Notes: a model not told the origin generated them from the letters alone. 64,000 nt of DNA from Pseudomonadota bacterium (GCA_023411815.1 JAEYOJ010000095.1:12684-76683), one strand, 5' to 3'. Shown: positions 16,260 through 24,722, counted from the first letter of the stretch. Translations and numbers: made by a program.

Positions 16260-17198
16260 TTAGCTGATTTTAAACGATCCCTTGTTCCTGACTTCGTCCA
16301 GCACCTTGGTCAGACCGGCCACGGTGCCGCCGATGTCCGCCAGGTTGGCGGGCAGGATCAGGGTGTTCGTCTCCTTGGCCAGGTTGCCGAACTGCGTGAT
16401 GTACTGCTCGGCGAGGCGCAGCGACGCGGCGCCATGTCCGCCGTTCTCCTGCAGGGCCAAGGCTACCCTGCGGATGCCCTCGGCCGTGGCAGTGGCGACC
16501 GCCTCGATCTGGGCGGCCTCGCCGGCGGCTTCGTTCTTGAGGCGCTCGCGGTAGCCCAGCGACTCGTTGATGGCCTTTTCCTTCTCGCCCAGGGACTGGT
16601 TGATCGCGGATTCCCGCTCTCCTTCGGACTTGAGGATCGCAGCCCGCTTCTCGCGTTCGGCCTGCATCTGCTTCTGCATGGACTCCAGGATCGGCTGCGG
16701 CATGGTGATGTCCTTGATCTCGTAGCGGAGCACCTTGATGCCCCAGCTGGAGGCGGCCTGATCCACGGCGTCCACGACCTTCCGGTTGATCTCCTCGCGT
16801 TCCTCGAAGGTCTTGTCCAGCTCGTAGGTGCCGATGACCGAGCGCAGCGTGGTCTGCGCCAGCTGGGTGGCCGCGAACAGGTAGTTGTCGATGCCGTAGG
16901 CGGCCTGCTTGGCGTCCATGACCTGGATGTAGATCACGCCGTCGATGTCCACCACCACGTTGTCCTTGGTCACGCAGGACTGCTTCGGGGTGTCTATCAC
17001 GGTCTCCTTCAGCGAGAACCTGTAGCTGACCTTGTCTATGAACGGGACCAGGATATGGAAGCCGGCGTCCATGGAGGTCTTGTACTTGCCGAGACGTTCC
17101 ACCACATAGCGGTTCATCTGCGGCACGATGACCGCCGTCTTGACCAGGGTGAAGATGACCAGGAACGCGAGAACGATCGCTACGATTAATCCTTCCAT
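16260..17198 (-). CDS. SPFH/band 7 membrane protein (QmcA-like)
   Basis: The 312-residue protein has one N-terminal membrane segment (about 3-22, LIVAIVLAFLVIFTLVKTAV), an SPFH domain (about 23-190, with VVERLGKYKTSMDAGFHILV and GIKVLRYEIKDITMP) and a long charged coiled coil rich in Glu, Lys and Ala. Such proteins form large membrane-attached rings and often scaffold proteases such as FtsH. ATG 17198 follows GAGGAG. The NfeD gene ends four bases upstream, so the two are cotranscribed. This is the usual SPFH-NfeD pairing, linked to membrane microdomain organisation in the family. Confidence 0.93.
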   Translation of the reverse strand: MEGLIVAIVLAFLVIFTLVKTAVIVPQMNRYVVERLGKYKTSMDAGFHILVPFIDKVSYRFSLKETVIDTPKQSCVTKDNVVVDIDGVIYIQVMDAKQAAYGIDNYLFAATQLAQTTLRSVIGTYELDKTFEEREEINRKVVDAVDQAASSWGIKVLRYEIKDITMPQPILESMQKQMQAEREKRAAILKSEGERESAINQSLGEKEKAINESLGYRERLKNEAAGEAAQIEAVATATAEGIRRVALALQENGGHGAASLRLAEQYITQFGNLAKETNTLILPANLADIGGTVAGLTKVLDEVRNKGSFKIS

Positions 17199-17202
17199 GT
17201 AC

Positions 17203-17655
17203 TTACTCCTCGACTTTGCGCACGCGGAAGGCGCCGTGGCCCTCCTCGGCATGGGAAATGATGCGGGCGGAATCGCCGGCTTGCAGGATATCGTCCGAAT
17301 AGGCCTTCCAGTACGACCCGCGGTATTTGACCTTTCCGGGCATGTTGGGCCGGATTGGTTCGGTCACGCTGACAATGGAACCCAATACACCGTCCTCGAA
17401 CTCCTCGCCCTTAGCCGACCCTATCAGCCGCCCGTGGAAGACGCGCTTGAGGTAGGCTCGCAGCAGGACGAGCGAAACCACCGATGCGGCGGTGAAGATC
17501 ATTATCTGCTGGCTGAGGCTGATGTCGAGAAAAGCGACGGCCAGGGCCGCTGCCCAGGCGCCGACGGCGAAGAAGAACAGGATGAACCCGGGAAGCTGCA
17601 TTTCCAGGAGAAGGAAAGCGGCTCCGACCAGGAACCAGATCACATACGCCCGCAT
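17203..17655 (-). CDS. NfeD-like membrane protein
   Basis: The 150-residue protein has three or four closely spaced membrane helices (about 2-70) and a C-terminal OB-fold domain of about 75 residues (GVLGSIVSVTEPIRP, GKVKYRGSYWKAYSDD, GDSARII), the NfeD short-form architecture. ATG 17655 is chosen because AGGAGGG lies seven bases upstream; the longer frame has no site. Its stop is four bases from the SPFH start. NfeD OB domains are thought to contact SPFH proteins at the inner face of the membrane. Confidence 0.92.
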   Translation of the reverse strand: MRAYVIWFLVGAAFLLLEMQLPGFILFFFAVGAWAAALAVAFLDISLSQQIMIFTAASVVSLVLLRAYLKRVFHGRLIGSAKGEEFEDGVLGSIVSVTEPIRPNMPGKVKYRGSYWKAYSDDILQAGDSARIISHAEEGHGAFRVRKVEE

Positions 17656-17960
17656 GATGCATCCCTCCTTTGCTGGCGCGGATTTCAGGGCTTTGCGTGC
17701 ACGAGCGCGGCGACGTGACGGCCCTATGTGTCTTGAAAGCAAGGCTCTGATTTGCAAGCGAAAATCAGGCCAATATGCGCCTTCGGCCTGTGAATTGGTT
17801 CCTGGCCTCGTGCAAAACCATTTCGGAAGACCATGTTCAGCCTGCCTGCGAGCGATACGCCCTCCTTGCGCGATCTGGCGTTTGCCCTGTCCGCGCTGGT
17901 TGTCAGAGCCTTGCGATTATCCTATGCGGTGCGCGGATAACAATCGCGACAGGAGGGGAA
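17656..17960. other. Divergent intergenic region (NfeD/YitT)
   Basis: This region separates two divergent transcription units and must hold both promoters. No gene or hairpin is convincing. A TTGCGA...TATGCG pair about 40 bp before the YitT start is the best promoter candidate on the plus strand. Confidence 0.3.
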
Positions 17961-18821
17961 GTGACGAAACGATTCGACTACACGTATTCGGTGTGGTGGA
18001 ACCTGCTGCTCATCATCGCGGGCAGCGCCGTCCAGGCCTTTGGCCTCAAGGCCATAGCCGTGCCGCACGGCTTCGTGGCCAGCGGCGTCTTCGGCGCCGG
18101 CATGCTCATCAACTACGCCTCGGGCTGGCTCACGCCAGGCGTCCTCTATTTCCTGCTGAACCTGCCCCTGTTCGTGGTCGGCTGGATGTACGTGAGCAGG
18201 CGTTTCTTCTGGTACAGCGCCTTCGCCATGGCCGTCATCACCGGGCTTTACGAGGTAATGCCATCCAGCGCGGGCATCCAGGACCAGCTATATGCGGCAG
18301 TGGCTTCCGGAGCGCTGGTCGGAGCGGGCGCGGGCCTCGTCTTGCGCTCGCTGGGCTCCAACGGCGGTCTGGATGTCATCGCCGTGCTGCTCTTCCAGCG
18401 CTACAACATCGGCATCGGCAAGCTCTACTTCGCCTACAACCTGGTCCTGTTCGCCTTCGCCCTGACGGTCCTGCCCGTGGACCTGGTCATCGCCTCGCTC
18501 ATCATGGTCTTCATCACCAGCGTGGGCGTGGAGTACGTGCTGTCCATGTTCTCCCAGCGCAAGAGCGTGTTCATCGTCTCGGACAAGAACCGCGAGATCG
18601 CCCGCGACATCATGGACAAGCTGCGCCAGGGCGCGACGTACATCAAGGGCTACGGCGCGTATTCGGGCCGCGAGAAGGACATCCTCATGACCGTGGTCAA
18701 CAACGTGCAGCTCAAGAAGCTGGAGGAGATCGTGTTCACCAATGACGATCACGCGCTGTTCATCGTGGAGAACACGTTCAACGTGCTGGGTGCTTCATTT
18801 TCAAAGCGGAAGATATACTGA
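17961..18821 (+). CDS. YitT-family membrane protein
   Basis: The 286-residue protein has about five or six N-terminal membrane helices (residues 10-180). The typical family segments are GSAVQAFGLKAIAVPHGF, SGVFGAGMLI and LGSNGGLDVIAVLL. A cytoplasmic C-terminal DUF2179 domain follows (about 195-280, FIVSDKNREIARDIMDKL, GATYIKGYGAYSGREKDIL, KKLEEIVFTNDDHALFIVEN). GTG 17961 is preferred since AGGAGG is at 17951-17956. The molecular function of the family is not established; transport is assumed from topology. Its 3' end overlaps the convergent thioesterase gene by 21 bp. Confidence 0.92.
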   Translation: MTKRFDYTYSVWWNLLLIIAGSAVQAFGLKAIAVPHGFVASGVFGAGMLINYASGWLTPGVLYFLLNLPLFVVGWMYVSRRFFWYSAFAMAVITGLYEVMPSSAGIQDQLYAAVASGALVGAGAGLVLRSLGSNGGLDVIAVLLFQRYNIGIGKLYFAYNLVLFAFALTVLPVDLVIASLIMVFITSVGVEYVLSMFSQRKSVFIVSDKNREIARDIMDKLRQGATYIKGYGAYSGREKDILMTVVNNVQLKKLEEIVFTNDDHALFIVENTFNVLGASFSKRKIY

Positions 18822-19331
18822 GGCGGCATCGCGCGCCGATGCCCCGCTGTGGTGCCGGCGCGTCCCGCCAAGTGCGTCTCCCCTGCGCTTACCCGAGTCG
18901 GCCGGATCGCCCCTGCGGATGTTGTAGACCGAGCGGCCCTCGGCCAGGATGGTTTCGGGGTCGTCGCGCGAGTAGAGCACCGTGGAGGCGTTGCCCACCC
19001 TGTTGCCCAGCAGCTTGACGCGCGACTCGGCCACGATGTCGTTGCCGAAGGCGGGTTTCAGGTAGTCCACGCGCAGGTCGATGGTCGACAGCTTGTCCGT
19101 GATGTCGCACATGCTCCAGACCGCGAAGCCGCCGCAGGTATCGACCAGGGTGGAGATGACCCCGCCGTGCAGCGCCCCGCGCCGTGTGTCGCCGATCAGC
19201 TCGTCCTTGTAGGGAACGTAGAGCCTGCAAAGCCCCGGTTCCAGGGAGAGCAGCTTGATGCCGATGAACTTGTTGAAGGGCAGTTGGTTTTCGATGAGGT
19301 CGCGGAAGGCTTCGATGTTCAGTTCATTCAT
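18801..19331 (-). CDS. Hotdog-fold thioesterase (PaaI-like)
   Basis: The 176-residue protein has a single 4HBT domain. GALHGGVISTLVDTCGGFAV (about 70-90) is the hallmark hot-dog helix, followed by TIDLRVDYLKPA and FGNDIVAESRV strands. Such enzymes hydrolyse acyl-CoA thioesters, and the exact acyl substrate is not predictable. ATG 19331 follows GGAGCG. The last 30 residues (GKRRGDALGGTRRHHSG...) are low-complexity, extend beyond the fold and overlap the convergent YitT gene end, so the natural C-terminus has probably drifted. Confidence 0.9.
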   Translation of the reverse strand: MNELNIEAFRDLIENQLPFNKFIGIKLLSLEPGLCRLYVPYKDELIGDTRRGALHGGVISTLVDTCGGFAVWSMCDITDKLSTIDLRVDYLKPAFGNDIVAESRVKLLGNRVGNASTVLYSRDDPETILAEGRSVYNIRRGDPADSGKRRGDALGGTRRHHSGASARDAASVYLPL

Positions 19332-19566
19332 GCGAGCGCTCCAAACGTGGATTGCCGCGCGCTTCGCAAGAGCGGTCTGGAAGCGGCGGGAGGGTGGATT
19401 CAGGAGCAGGCGATCATGCCAAGATGCTAGAGTAGCGGAAAATGGCGGGCGGAACAATGCAGCAGTTTGCCGCGCGGGGAGGCCCCGCGCAATGAGGTGA
19501 GGATCAAGGACTCTACGGCGGATTATACGAGACTGAAGCAGTCGGAGGAAGGAAAGGAGAAAAAGG

Positions 19567-19773
19567 TCACTCCGTTCTATTTGAAGCGCATAATTGCTCG
19601 GAAATCTTATCCGGCGGGATTTCAACGATCCGGCCATCCTCCCAGACCACGGCGGACACTCCATCGGCGACGTGACGCAGAATATCCTTGCGCACAGCGG
19701 CTTGCATAGCTTCGTCCAGGCCTTGGCCTTCCATCAGAATCGCGGTGATGTCCCTATTTGTCTTTTCTTCCAT
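19567..19773 (-). CDS. Small protein coupled to the zeta-like ATPase
   Basis: This 68-residue acidic protein (MEEKTNRDITAILMEGQGLD...) starts inside the 3' end of the upstream ATPase gene (20-base overlap), showing translational coupling. It is helix-rich N-terminally with a short beta hairpin (VSAVVWEDGRIVEIPP). No family is recognised. By position it would be the partner or antitoxin of the zeta-like kinase, although antitoxins of that class more often precede the toxin. A longer frame from 19818 is less likely because it overlaps the ATPase more deeply. Confidence 0.6.
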   Translation of the reverse strand: MEEKTNRDITAILMEGQGLDEAMQAAVRKDILRHVADGVSAVVWEDGRIVEIPPDKISEQLCASNRTE

Positions 19774-20356
19774 ACCGGTTCCGTATGTCTTCCCACTTCC
19801 GTGGGGCAGGAATGGCAAGAACGTTCTCGCCCGAACCCCTTGCCAGGAGGCGCGGTCCGGATTTCAGCGAATTATCGTAGAAGCGCCAGGGTGCGGTCAA
19901 GGGCATATACAAGGTGAAGAAATTGCGCAGGCCTGCATCGTATCTCCTGCGTACGACCTCCTCGGGAATGGCATGTCCGCCCCGGCTCACTCTGCTGCGC
20001 ACGCGGGCGACAGCCATCTCGGGACTCGGAAGCCAGAGGAAAACGATATGCAGCGAGTAGCTCCGCATCTCCTGCACTGTTCTGATCCAGGCGGCATAGC
20101 TGCGGGCCGCCAAGGTCGTCTCGAAAGCGAAATCGGCCCCATCCGCCGCCAGGAACTTGAGCCGTTCGAGCATGATCCGGCCTGCCTGCATGGCCGCGCT
20201 CTCGGGGTTGAACCCCGACAAACCTTGAGCGATGACATCGGCGTTGACGAAGAACGGGACGTCGAGAACGTCGCGCAACAGGGCCGGGGCGGTCGTGGTC
20301 TTGCCCGCGCCGTTGGGGCCGGCGATGATGATGACGTTGGGGGTGTGGGTGGTCAC
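19754..20356 (-). CDS. Zeta-toxin-like P-loop kinase
   Basis: The 200-residue protein has an N-terminal Walker A (IIIAGPNGAGKTT, about 9-21), a conserved VNADVIAQGLSGFNPE segment, FAFETTLAARSY (equivalent to the substrate-binding ET-S motif of zeta toxins), and an Arg-rich lid (RVRSRVSRGGHAIPEEVVRRRY). Zeta toxins phosphorylate UDP-N-acetylglucosamine; a subset of this YhfG-like P-loop group is uncharacterised. It overlaps the downstream small gene, which suggests a two-gene module. It lies immediately outside the tRNA-Ala element boundary. Confidence 0.82.
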   Translation of the reverse strand: MTTHTPNVIIIAGPNGAGKTTTAPALLRDVLDVPFFVNADVIAQGLSGFNPESAAMQAGRIMLERLKFLAADGADFAFETTLAARSYAAWIRTVQEMRSYSLHIVFLWLPSPEMAVARVRSRVSRGGHAIPEEVVRRRYDAGLRNFFTLYMPLTAPWRFYDNSLKSGPRLLARGSGENVLAIPAPRKWEDIRNRYGRKDK

Positions 20357-20423
20357 GGTGGAGCGAACTTATGCCGTCCCGGTGTCGGAAGGCAACCTGA
20401 AACAACCTGGCTGCTCAAAAACG

Positions 20424-20455
20424 AAGGGCCGGTCAGCTTTCGCTACCCGGCCCTT
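20424..20455 (-). terminator. Native terminator of tRNA-Ala, left behind at the element edge
   Basis: Inverted arms AAGGGCCGG and CCGGCCCTT with a 14-base loop are followed on the minus strand by CGTTTTTG. It sits 14 bp beyond the tRNA-Ala 3' fragment in the tRNA's direction, as expected for the original tRNA terminator before integration. Confidence 0.7.
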
Positions 20456-20468
20456 TTGGCGTCTAATC

Positions 20469-20517
20469 TGGTGGAGCTGAAGAGAATTGAACTCTTGACC
20501 TCTTGAATGCCATTCAA
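20469..20517 (-). other. tRNA-Ala 3' fragment (left attachment site)
   Basis: On the minus strand this reads as the anticodon arm, T arm and CCA end of a tRNA-Ala, lacking the 5' half. Its T stem (AAGAG-TTCAATT-CTCTT) differs from that of the intact gene at 41054 (GTCGG-TTCAATT-CCGTC), yet both stems pair fully. It is therefore the displaced original 3' end of the chromosomal tRNA. Confidence 0.88.
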
Positions 20518-20633
20518 TGCATTGATGATTCTCTGTAGCGGGTTGTTAAGCTTATTTCTTTTTAATTTTAGCCATTTACCAATTTACAGTGTCCCAATCC
20601 ATCACGTTCTGCCACCCATTTTCATTTGTAAAA

Positions 20634-20655
20634 CTGGCACAAAACTGGCACAAAT
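20634..20655. repeat. Tandem 11-bp repeat, probable integrase arm sites (left end)
   Basis: CTGGCACAAAA and CTGGCACAAAT are head to tail, 116 bp from the attachment core and 50 bp before the integrase start. The matching pair at 40957-40978 marks the right end. Confidence 0.6.
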
Positions 20656-20705
20656 CCCTGTAGGCAGTTTCAGGTGCTTTTCCCCCTAAAATCGAGAGAT
20701 GGGCC

Positions 20706-21875
20706 ATGGGATCGAGTAAGTGGATCAAACTGGAGCGAGGTATCCGCTGCCGGGAGCATCCAACGCGAAGGCATGGGGTTAGGTCTGACCGATATTTCGT
20801 GCTGCGTTTTTCTGTTGACGGCGAAATGGCTCAAGAAGCTCTCGGATGGGCTTCGGAAGGGATTACTCTTGAAAAGGCACGGGTAGAACTCGCCAAGCTT
20901 AAAGAAGCAAAACGGACGGGTCTGGGTTCAAAAACGATGAGGGAGCGTCGAGAGCAGGAAAAAGCACAGCGGGATCGACAAGAGCGAGAGGCGCAGCAGG
21001 CCAAGTTTAGGGCGATCACATGCGAAGTTTTCTGGCGTGATTCTTACTGGCCATGCCAAACGCACAAAGCCAAGGGCAGCTTAGACGCCGAGCAGGCCCT
21101 TTGGGCAAAATGGCTGGCTCCGGTGTTAGGCGATATCCCACTTTATCAAATTGGAATTCCTGACTTGGAGATGGTGAAGCAGCGTATGATCAAAGCCGAT
21201 CTTTCGCCTGCCACCATCAAGTACGCGATGGCTCTTTTTTCACAGCTATGGACCCTGGCAGTAACCCATGGTGTCCTCGAAGGGCCGTGTCCAACAAAAC
21301 AAATCAAGCTTCCTAAGCGAGACAACCAGCGGCAGCGTTTTCTTTCGCCTGATGAAGCAAAGCAGCTTCTGGACACCCTGCGGCAAAGATCTAAGCGGAC
21401 ACATGACATGGCCCTTTTTGCCCTTCAATGCGGGCTACGTTTTGGTGAAATCGCCAAACTTCGGTGGGAGGATTTGGATTTAAACAACAAAACAATCCTC
21501 ATTCGTGATCCCAAGTCTCGTAGGAATCGGCACGCGATTATCACTGACACTCTTCTTAAAGTAATCGAGGAACGTCGTCCTCCACGCCCAGCGGGGTTGA
21601 TATTTCCTGACCACGAAGGTAAGCCAATGGCGCGGATTTCCAAAACTTTTACAAGGGTTGCCAATGAGCTTTTCAACAAAGATGTTGAAGATCCTCGAAA
21701 TCGGGTGTGTTTTCACACACTTCGTCATACATTTGCGTCGTCCCTTGTAGCCGCAGGGGGAACTCTTTACTTGGTACAAAAGCTTCTCGGACACTCATCT
21801 ATTAAGATGACCGAAAGATATGCACATTTGTCTTCAGATAACTTACGAGATTTGCTCAATAATGTGCATAAATAG
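20706..21875 (+). CDS. Tyrosine integrase of the tRNA-Ala element
   Basis: This 389-residue recombinase has an N-terminal arm-binding region (MGSSKWIKLERGIRCREH), a core-binding domain (about 100-200) and a catalytic domain. Residues seen are Arg in LQCGLRFGEI, Lys region in RDPKSRRNRH, HxxR in HTLRHTFAS, His in LGHSSIKMT and Tyr in ERYAHLS, a complete active set. ATG 20706 is eight bases after a GAGAGATGGGCC stretch. It is related to the integrase at 3999-5219, particularly in the first 70 residues (HGVRSDRY compared with HGVRPDRY). The codon use is less GC-rich than the chromosome. It should catalyse integration and excision at tRNA-Ala. Confidence 0.96.
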   Translation: MGSSKWIKLERGIRCREHPTRRHGVRSDRYFVLRFSVDGEMAQEALGWASEGITLEKARVELAKLKEAKRTGLGSKTMRERREQEKAQRDRQEREAQQAKFRAITCEVFWRDSYWPCQTHKAKGSLDAEQALWAKWLAPVLGDIPLYQIGIPDLEMVKQRMIKADLSPATIKYAMALFSQLWTLAVTHGVLEGPCPTKQIKLPKRDNQRQRFLSPDEAKQLLDTLRQRSKRTHDMALFALQCGLRFGEIAKLRWEDLDLNNKTILIRDPKSRRNRHAIITDTLLKVIEERRPPRPAGLIFPDHEGKPMARISKTFTRVANELFNKDVEDPRNRVCFHTLRHTFASSLVAAGGTLYLVQKLLGHSSIKMTERYAHLSSDNLRDLLNNVHK

Positions 21876-21922
21876 TGAGGGTCTGCCGAAAGCGCAACGC
21901 GTTAAATTTCAAGAGGTACGCG

Positions 21923-23122
21923 GTGAATAATGAAGTGCGGGATGAAGATTGCTCCCCTGAGGATGCTAAAGAAGTTCAGAAATTTAAGCAGGCGGTGCTG
22001 AGAAGTCAAAAGAAAGACATCAAGGTTCACGAAACCCTTGAAAAATCCCAGTATATACTTTTTTGGGACTATAACTATGCAGCTCGGTCTTTTATCGTAG
22101 ACCTTAAGGAGAAGGTGTGGTTTAGAAAAAGATACGATGTGAGCACTGTCATCCTTTCTTTTTTGATGAAACATGAAGGCATAAGCGAACATTACTTCGA
22201 GAGGGCTATTCGCGAGCTTGTGATTGCTTATAATGCTGAGTATAACAAAAATCCTAAGTTTAGCTATCAGATTCTTCCTGGAGAGCAAAGGAATGAATAC
22301 AGGATATCAAAGCTAACAAAAGACGAGCTTAAGGCCGCGAGGTTTTTCCTCTATGTGTCATTTAAGTATGGATATACTTTTACAAAGAGAGTATATCCAC
22401 ACCAGCTTGATTCTAGGATTATACAAATATTGAGAAATCCCAACTACGATTTAAATCTTGACCATATTCAGCAAAGAAGTTTCATAAAATACCGGGGGGA
22501 CAAAAACGATGGCGTGAGATTCAATTTTGTAAACCGACAGGGGCGTTCTTTTTTTGAAAATGAAAAAGGCGGCAACTTATATTTGTACATTGATCCAGAG
22601 GAATATCACGCCAGAAAGAATACCCAAAATATATCAGAAGTTATAAGCGCGTGGAAAAAAAGGAGGGGCCTTGGCTATTACCAGCATAATGACAAAGCAT
22701 TGATTCAAGTGATTGTCAACGGTGAAACTATCCACAACGCTGGATCATCGCATGATTTGGCTAAAGAGATAGATGCGAAGCTAGACTACCTCGTTTTGAG
22801 CTACAACACTTGGATTGATTATGCCAAGTTGGCAGACAGCCAGCTTGCCGCAAAAACAATAAAGCATATATATGTCCCGCGACATGAACAGGTTCCAGAT
22901 CAGGCAAGAGCCATTGGTCTATGGCTTTGGGATCTTGTCCATTTTGAGAAAATGTCTCAGACGGAAGCCATTAAGCATGTTCTCGATGCTTCTTTTGGTC
23001 ATTACCGGAAGGCCTCTGACGACCGGGTATTGCGTCGGGACTACGCCCTTGCCGCAAATTGCATAAAACACTGCAAGGTTCTTAAGTGCCAGGACATAGT
23101 GCCTGCTAAACAAGAAAAATAA
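21923..23122 (+). CDS. Unrecognised 399-residue protein beside the integrase
   Basis: The preferred start is GTG 21923, with AAGAGGT five bases upstream. A GTG at 21875 overlapping the integrase stop would add 16 residues. The protein is AT-rich in codon use, very basic and aromatic, without membrane segments, Walker motifs or clear Cys/His clusters. It begins with a charged helical segment, has a central mixed region (YRGDKNDGVRFNFVNRQG, GGNLYLYIDPEEYHAR) and ends with a helical bundle (ARAIGLWLWDLVHFEKMSQT). Its position right after the integrase is where defence or accessory cargo is common. No function is assigned. Confidence 0.8.
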   Translation: MNNEVRDEDCSPEDAKEVQKFKQAVLRSQKKDIKVHETLEKSQYILFWDYNYAARSFIVDLKEKVWFRKRYDVSTVILSFLMKHEGISEHYFERAIRELVIAYNAEYNKNPKFSYQILPGEQRNEYRISKLTKDELKAARFFLYVSFKYGYTFTKRVYPHQLDSRIIQILRNPNYDLNLDHIQQRSFIKYRGDKNDGVRFNFVNRQGRSFFENEKGGNLYLYIDPEEYHARKNTQNISEVISAWKKRRGLGYYQHNDKALIQVIVNGETIHNAGSSHDLAKEIDAKLDYLVLSYNTWIDYAKLADSQLAAKTIKHIYVPRHEQVPDQARAIGLWLWDLVHFEKMSQTEAIKHVLDASFGHYRKASDDRVLRRDYALAANCIKHCKVLKCQDIVPAKQEK

Positions 23123-23149
23123 AAAGGTATCGGATCGATGCCGATGGTG

Positions 23150-23415
23150 ACTTCGGTCCCGACCTGCCACCAGGCTTGTCCAGACGCTTACGGCGCTGAC
23201 ATGATCCGAGTCGGCACTGCCAATCTACCTGATCCTTGAGGCCATGGAGCGGATGCGCAGTCTCCACTCCTGCCTGTGCTGGCACGCCGGCAAGGGAAAG
23301 CCCCTCAAGTTGCTCGAAGAACCCACCCACGACCAAGCCCTCATCCTCAAAGCTTGAGGCTACCAATTCGGCGTAGCCAATGGGGGAGACGGATGATTTC
23401 CGTCCGTTCCAGGCA
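23150..23415 (+). pseudogene. IS66-type remnant (left copy)
   Basis: This degenerate stretch contains GCCAATCTACCTGATCCTTG... (23219-23248), identical over 30 bp to the IS66 TnpB-like fragment at 24116. Neighbouring pieces (CWHAGKGKPLKLLEEPTHDQ in one frame, MISVRSRHEKELRIF in another) look like dispersed IS66 coding fragments. No intact frame or terminal repeats can be defined. Confidence 0.45.
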
Positions 23416-23425
23416 CGAGAAAGAA

Positions 23426-23701
23426 TTAAGGATATTCCTGGGCGGCGTGTAATATCCGCAATATCGTTATCTGGCTTGGGGTTTCGGAGTAAACAACAAT
23501 ATAGTTTTTTCTGACTACGATTTCCCGTGTAGCTGGAACGCGCCCCACCCGGTACATTTGCGGGTTTTGGGGAAGTTTCTCCACCGTGGCTACCAATTCG
23601 TCTTTTAATGCCTGCGCGGCTTCCGGGTTATCGTCCGATATGTAATCGACTATTGCCCACAAGTCCGCGTGTGCGGCCCTTTTCCACTCAACGGGCGGCA
23701 C
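23426..23701 (-). CDS. RelE/ParE-family toxin
   Basis: The 91-residue protein has the RelE/ParE fold pattern: MPPVEWKRAAHADLWAIVDYISDDN at the N-terminus, NPQMYRVGRVPATREIVVRKNYIVVY in the central sheet and a C-terminal strand with ILRILHAAQEYP. RelE-type members cleave mRNA at the ribosome and ParE-type members poison gyrase; sequence alone does not decide. It overlaps the antitoxin gene by 14 bases, with the antitoxin first. The pair probably stabilises the element. Confidence 0.92.
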   Translation of the reverse strand: MPPVEWKRAAHADLWAIVDYISDDNPEAAQALKDELVATVEKLPQNPQMYRVGRVPATREIVVRKNYIVVYSETPSQITILRILHAAQEYP

Positions 23702-23987
23702 TACGCTTCCTGTCTATCAAAGACTGAATATCATCCATAACTTGTTCATGGGGTACGGTTGGTGACGTGTCGTTTAAGGCTTCCTGCACCTTGGCCTTAA
23801 ACCATGCGTCATAGCTGGTATTGTCCGCAACCAAGCCCGGCGGTAAGCCCCCTTCCTTGGCAATACGAGTCAAAAGAATCCGCACGGCATCGGACAGGGT
23901 AAGGCCAAGATCTTCCAGCTTTTCCGCAGCTTCATTCTTCACTTGGGTGTTTACTCGCACATGGAGCATTGAGGTTTGAGCGGCCAT
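23688..23987 (-). CDS. RelB/DinJ-family antitoxin
   Basis: This 99-residue protein has an N-terminal ribbon-helix-helix (SMLHVRVNTQVKNEAAEKLEDLGLTLSDAVRILLTRIAKEGGLP), the DinJ signature, and a C-terminal toxin-binding tail. AGGAGGG lies upstream of ATG 23987. RHH antitoxins of this family repress their own operon. It is cotranscribed with the toxin at 23426. Confidence 0.93.
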   Translation of the reverse strand: MAAQTSMLHVRVNTQVKNEAAEKLEDLGLTLSDAVRILLTRIAKEGGLPPGLVADNTSYDAWFKAKVQEALNDTSPTVPHEQVMDDIQSLIDRKRSAAR

Positions 23988-24112
23988 AGTAAGCCCTCCT
24001 TTCCCAAAATATGTAACTCATTTGAGATACAAATCAAGCCCCCTCACCCTTTAGACGAAAGCTGCATATACACAAGCATATTTGGCTATATTTTGAAACA
24101 CATAGATGTAGC

Positions 24113-24281
24113 ACAGCCAATCTACCTGATCCTTGAGGCCATGGACATGCGCAAGGCCATCAACGGCCTGTCAATCATGGTCTCGACCCGCCTCAAGCTC
24201 GATCCCTTCTCAAGGCAACTGTTCGTCTTTTCCAACCGGGTCAGGATGGTCATCAAGTTTATTCAATCTGCTGAGATATAA
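24113..24281 (+). pseudogene. IS66 TnpB fragment (right copy)
   Basis: A frame fused to non-IS sequence upstream contains IYLILEAMDMRKAINGLSIM and STRLKLDPFSRQLFVFSNRV, the characteristic N-terminal half of IS66-family Orf2/TnpB. It is truncated before the end of that protein and no other IS66 gene is present. Confidence 0.75.
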
Positions 24282-24440
24282 ACATTTTTTTTAAAAAAAG
24301 ACTGTCCTGTTGTTTCCGGGGAGAGCCCGTCTAAAACAGTTTCGAACAAGGCTGGTTCAGCCAGAGAGGAGTCAGAGGCCGGCCCCAGGAGATCTGGTGG
24401 CTCTTTACATGCAGGACACTATCGTTTCAGCGGAGAGAGT

Positions 24441-24722
24441 ATGGAGAGACAGTCAACAACCAACGCCATGATCGAGGCCATCATCGCTGGCTTGGCCGAG
24501 GAGCTTCCAGTGGTTTTCACGCGAAAGACGGCCTCGGAGAAACTGGGGGGCATTCTGGCCGCAGGCAGCCTGGCGAACCTGAATAGCCAGAAAAAGGGGC
24601 CGCCAACGATACGCCTCAAGAGACACGCTGCCTACGAGCGTGAAACCTTCCTGGCCTGGCTACACCAATACCTTCAAGCGACAGCGGTTAGGAGTAGGGA
24701 TGAATCGATACTACAGCAATAA
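24441..24722 (+). CDS. Small accessory protein before the DUF3987 gene
   Basis: The 93-residue protein starts at ATG 24441 after CGGAGAGAG. The sequence (ASEKLGGILAAGSLANLNSQ, KKGPPTIRLKRHAAYERETF) resembles excisionase-like or helix-turn-helix helper proteins that recognise a plus-strand signal and read a phrase like xKGP, as in AlpA-type regulators. Its end overlaps the DUF3987 start by 23 bases, so the two are coupled. A DNA-binding role in control or replication of the element is inferred. Confidence 0.6.
   Translation: MERQSTTNAMIEAIIAGLAEELPVVFTRKTASEKLGGILAAGSLANLNSQKKGPPTIRLKRHAAYERETFLAWLHQYLQATAVRSRDESILQQ

Noticed and set aside
20469..20519. A second functional tRNA-Ala
   Set aside because: Only the anticodon arm, T arm and 3' end are present; the acceptor 5' strand and D arm are missing.
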